From: Desulfobacterales bacterium
GTDB lineage: Bacteria; Desulfobacterota; DSM-4660; Desulfatiglandales; JALVZP01
Reading direction: 5' to 3'
Length of the DNA: 15,542 nucleotides
Assembly (NCBI GenBank): GCA_027064285.1
Contig: JAMOPX010000098.1
Span: 1-15,542 of the forward strand
Part shown: in pieces, positions 13,758 to 15,542 of the stretch
Position numbering within the stretch: the stretch's first letter is position 1
How the letters are laid out: every line of letters begins with the position of its first letter
Notes under the pieces: model-generated
Database searches by the model: none
Told to the model about the DNA's origin: nothing
What the model saw: the letters and a program-made list of their open reading frames with translations, nothing else
Made by a program: the position numbers and the translations under genes

Positions 13758-15459
13758 AAAGCTCTTTTACCTTATTTATTACGATTTCTGGAACAGAACT
13801 CAGAGGAATCAGCTCTTTTTCCTTTTCTGACCTGAGCTTAAGTTCAAGTTTTTGTTCCTTGAGTGCTTTTTTTCCAACAGTAACTCTTATGGGAATTCCT
13901 ATAAGATCTGCATCATTAAATTTTACTCCTGCCCTTTCATCTCTGTCATCTATGATCACATCAATACCTGCTTCTAAGAGTTTATGATAAATCTTTTCAG
14001 CTTCTTTCACAACATCTGCATCATTCATCTGAACAGGAAGAACAATCACCTCAAATGGTGCAATTGAGATAGGAAATATAATTCCGTTTTCATCATGGCT
14101 CTGCTCAATAGCTGCTGCAACACATCTTCCTATGCCTATGCCATAGCATCCCATAACAAATGGTTTTTCTTTTCCATCTTTGTCAGTAAATGTTGCATTC
14201 ATGGCTTTGCTATACTTTGTTCCAAGCTTAAATATATGTCCTACTTCTATTCCTCTCTTAAACAGAATATCGTTTCCACATCTTGGGCATCTGTCCTGAG
14301 GTGTTATAAACCTGATATCAGCAAAGGTATCCACTTGAAAATCCCTTCCAATGTTCACATTTATGAGATGCTTGTCTTTTTTGTTCGCACCTGTAACAAA
14401 GTTTTTCATTCCTTTTATAGAATGATCTGCCACAATTTTTATTTTAAGCCCTACAGGACCTGCAAAACCAACTGGCGCGCCTGTGATCTCCTGAACTATT
14501 TCCTCGTCTGCCAGCCTTATCTGTTCTGCTCCAAAAAGATTTCTAAGCTTTATCTCATTTAGTTCATGATCTCCTCTTACAAGTGCTGCAACAGGTTTTT
14601 CATCAACCAAGCATATAAGTGTCTTTACAAGTTTTTTGGGGCTTACATTAAGAAAACTGCTTACTTCTTCAATGCTTTTTATATCTGGGGTATCTACTTC
14701 CTGCATCGGAAGCTCAGGCTCATCCTGAAATTCTGCAATCTCTGATACTTCAGCTTTTTCTAAGTTTGCAGCGTATCCGCACTTTTCACACACAACTATC
14801 TGATCCTCTCCTGTATCTGCCAGAACCATAAACTCATGTGAATAAGAACCACCAATTGTTCCTGTATCTGCCTCTACCATACTGAACCTAAAGCCACATC
14901 TTTTAAATATCCTGTGATATGTCTCTTTCATTATCTCATAGCTTTTGTTTGCGCCTTCCTCATCTGCATCAAAGCTGTATGCATCTTTCATGATAAATTC
15001 TCTGCATCTCATTATTCCGAATCTGGGTCTTATCTCATCCCTGAACTTTGTCTGTATCTGATAAAAGTTTACAGGAAGCTGTTTGTATGAGTGTATCTCG
15101 TTTCTTACTATAGCAGTTATCACTTCTTCATGTGTTGGACCAAGACAGGCATCCCTTCCGTATCTGTCTTTAAATCTCAAAAGCTCTTTCCCGTAGTAAT
15201 CCCATCTTCCACTCTCCTTCCAAAGCTCTGCTGGCTGAAAAGCAGGCATAAGAAGCTCTATTGCACCTGCTCTGTTCATTTCATCCCTTACAATGTTTTC
15301 CACCTTTCTTATGCACCTAAGCCCCAAAGGAAGATATGTGTAAATGCCTGTTGTGATCTTTCTTATCATTCCTGCTCTGAGCATAAGCTTGTGGCTTATT
15401 ACCTCTGCTTCAGAAGGATCTTCTTTGTATGTGGGAATAAAATACTTTGTGTATCTCAT
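13741..15459 (-). CDS. proS: Prolyl-tRNA synthetase, bacterial type with editing domain
   Basis: This class II enzyme charges tRNA-Pro. At 572 residues it matches the E. coli length. Motif 1 lies around 60-73. The proline-binding TxE loop is GPTHEE (107-112). Motif 2 is FRDEIRPRFGIMRCREF (139-155) and motif 3 includes GIGIGR (440-445). The inserted editing (INS) domain occupies about 220-400 and keeps Lys279, the residue needed to hydrolyse Ala-tRNA-Pro. CxxC pairs at 224-227 and 391-394 flank it. The anticodon-binding domain covers about 468-572. AGGAG (complement of 15468-15472) lies eight bases before the ATG. The ATG overlaps the upstream stop as ATGA, and the stop overlaps the rel start by 17 bases, so the three genes are probably co-transcribed. 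Confidence 0.98.
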   Translation of the reverse strand: MRYTKYFIPTYKEDPSEAEVISHKLMLRAGMIRKITTGIYTYLPLGLRCIRKVENIVRDEMNRAGAIELLMPAFQPAELWKESGRWDYYGKELLRFKDRYGRDACLGPTHEEVITAIVRNEIHSYKQLPVNFYQIQTKFRDEIRPRFGIMRCREFIMKDAYSFDADEEGANKSYEIMKETYHRIFKRCGFRFSMVEADTGTIGGSYSHEFMVLADTGEDQIVVCEKCGYAANLEKAEVSEIAEFQDEPELPMQEVDTPDIKSIEEVSSFLNVSPKKLVKTLICLVDEKPVAALVRGDHELNEIKLRNLFGAEQIRLADEEIVQEITGAPVGFAGPVGLKIKIVADHSIKGMKNFVTGANKKDKHLINVNIGRDFQVDTFADIRFITPQDRCPRCGNDILFKRGIEVGHIFKLGTKYSKAMNATFTDKDGKEKPFVMGCYGIGIGRCVAAAIEQSHDENGIIFPISIAPFEVIVLPVQMNDADVVKEAEKIYHKLLEAGIDVIIDDRDERAGVKFNDADLIGIPIRVTVGKKALKEQKLELKLRSEKEKELIPLSSVPEIVINKVKELYDSLK

Positions 15460-15542
15460 CTTCTCATCTCCTGCTCCATTCTTTTTACTTCCTGAATAAG
15501 GGTTTGTGCTAAAAGATGTTCTGGCACTTTTTTCAAAAGCTT
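15456..15542 (-). CDS. ispG: C-terminal end of a gene, probably ispG (HMBPP synthase)
   Basis: Only the last 28 codons are in the window, ending in TGA at 15456-15458. The stop overlaps the proS start by four bases (ATGA). The residues KLLKKVPEHLLAQTLIQEV resemble the usual tail of IspG (GcpE), where a Lys-Val-Pro-Glu segment precedes a final helix. The ispG-proS pairing is also frequent in bacteria. IspG is the iron-sulphur enzyme making HMBPP in the MEP isoprenoid pathway. None of its cysteine ligands falls inside this fragment, so the call rests on the tail and on context. The gene is cut by the window edge, not by a mutation. Confidence 0.6.
   Translation of the reverse strand, partial: KLLKKVPEHLLAQTLIQEVKRMEQEMRR

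Noticed and set aside
14095..14562. Plus-strand frame of about 155 residues opposite proS
   Set aside because: It is antisense to a fully conserved ProRS region, with atypical composition (many Cys, Tyr and Ser) and no SD.
1..15542. CRISPR array, prophage, defence or biosynthetic cluster
   Set aside because: There are no regularly spaced repeats, integrases, phage genes or effector-like genes. All confidently identified genes are conserved housekeeping functions.

Overview
The window is a bacterial housekeeping stretch from an AT-rich chromosome. Bacterial identity follows from a nusA/infB translation operon, bacterial-type ProRS with its inserted editing domain, S15, L28 and TruB. Arginine is written mostly AGA/AGG, isoleucine often ATA, CpG is scarce and mRNA strands are purine-rich. 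This pattern is common in thermophiles and in several AT-rich uncultured phyla. The phylum cannot be fixed from the sequence alone. Gene order (no ylxQ between ylxR and infB, no ribF after truB, ispG-proS-rel as a block) argues against a typical Bacillus-like Firmicute or an enterobacterium. Thermophily and an uncultured-phylum origin are inference only.

Layout. Positions 1-333 have no confident gene. They are richer in GC and CpG than the rest, carry several inverted repeats and may hold a structured RNA or the scar of a mobile element. A sigma70-like promoter at 295-324 drives tRNA-Gly(CCC) at 334-406, which ends at a strong intrinsic terminator (427-448).

From 484 to 11604 a compact plus-strand cluster follows: rimP, nusA, ylxR, infB, a DUF503 gene (ylxP), rbfA, nrnA, truB, rpsO, pnp, an M16 zinc peptidase and rpmB. 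Most gaps are under 30 bases and two gene pairs overlap. The cluster covers 30S maturation (RimP, RbfA), transcription elongation and antitermination (NusA), initiation (IF2), RNase P-associated YlxR, tRNA U55 pseudouridylation (TruB), ribosomal proteins S15 and L28, and RNA turnover. In RNA turnover PNPase makes short oligonucleotides and NrnA finishes them.

From 11613 to the right edge the genes lie on the minus strand and converge on the first cluster with only 8 bases between stop codons. In transcription order they are the C-terminal end of a gene that is probably ispG, then proS, then a full-length bifunctional Rel (RelA/SpoT) enzyme. All three are joined by overlapping stop and start codons. 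ProRS charges tRNA, and Rel senses uncharged tRNA on the ribosome.

No new defence, mobile or biosynthetic system is visible. The most open questions are the structured, compositionally different 5' 300 bases, the phased AATT repeats overlapping the tRNA promoter, the SD-less start of rimP just after a terminator, and the purine-only repeat-built linker of infB.
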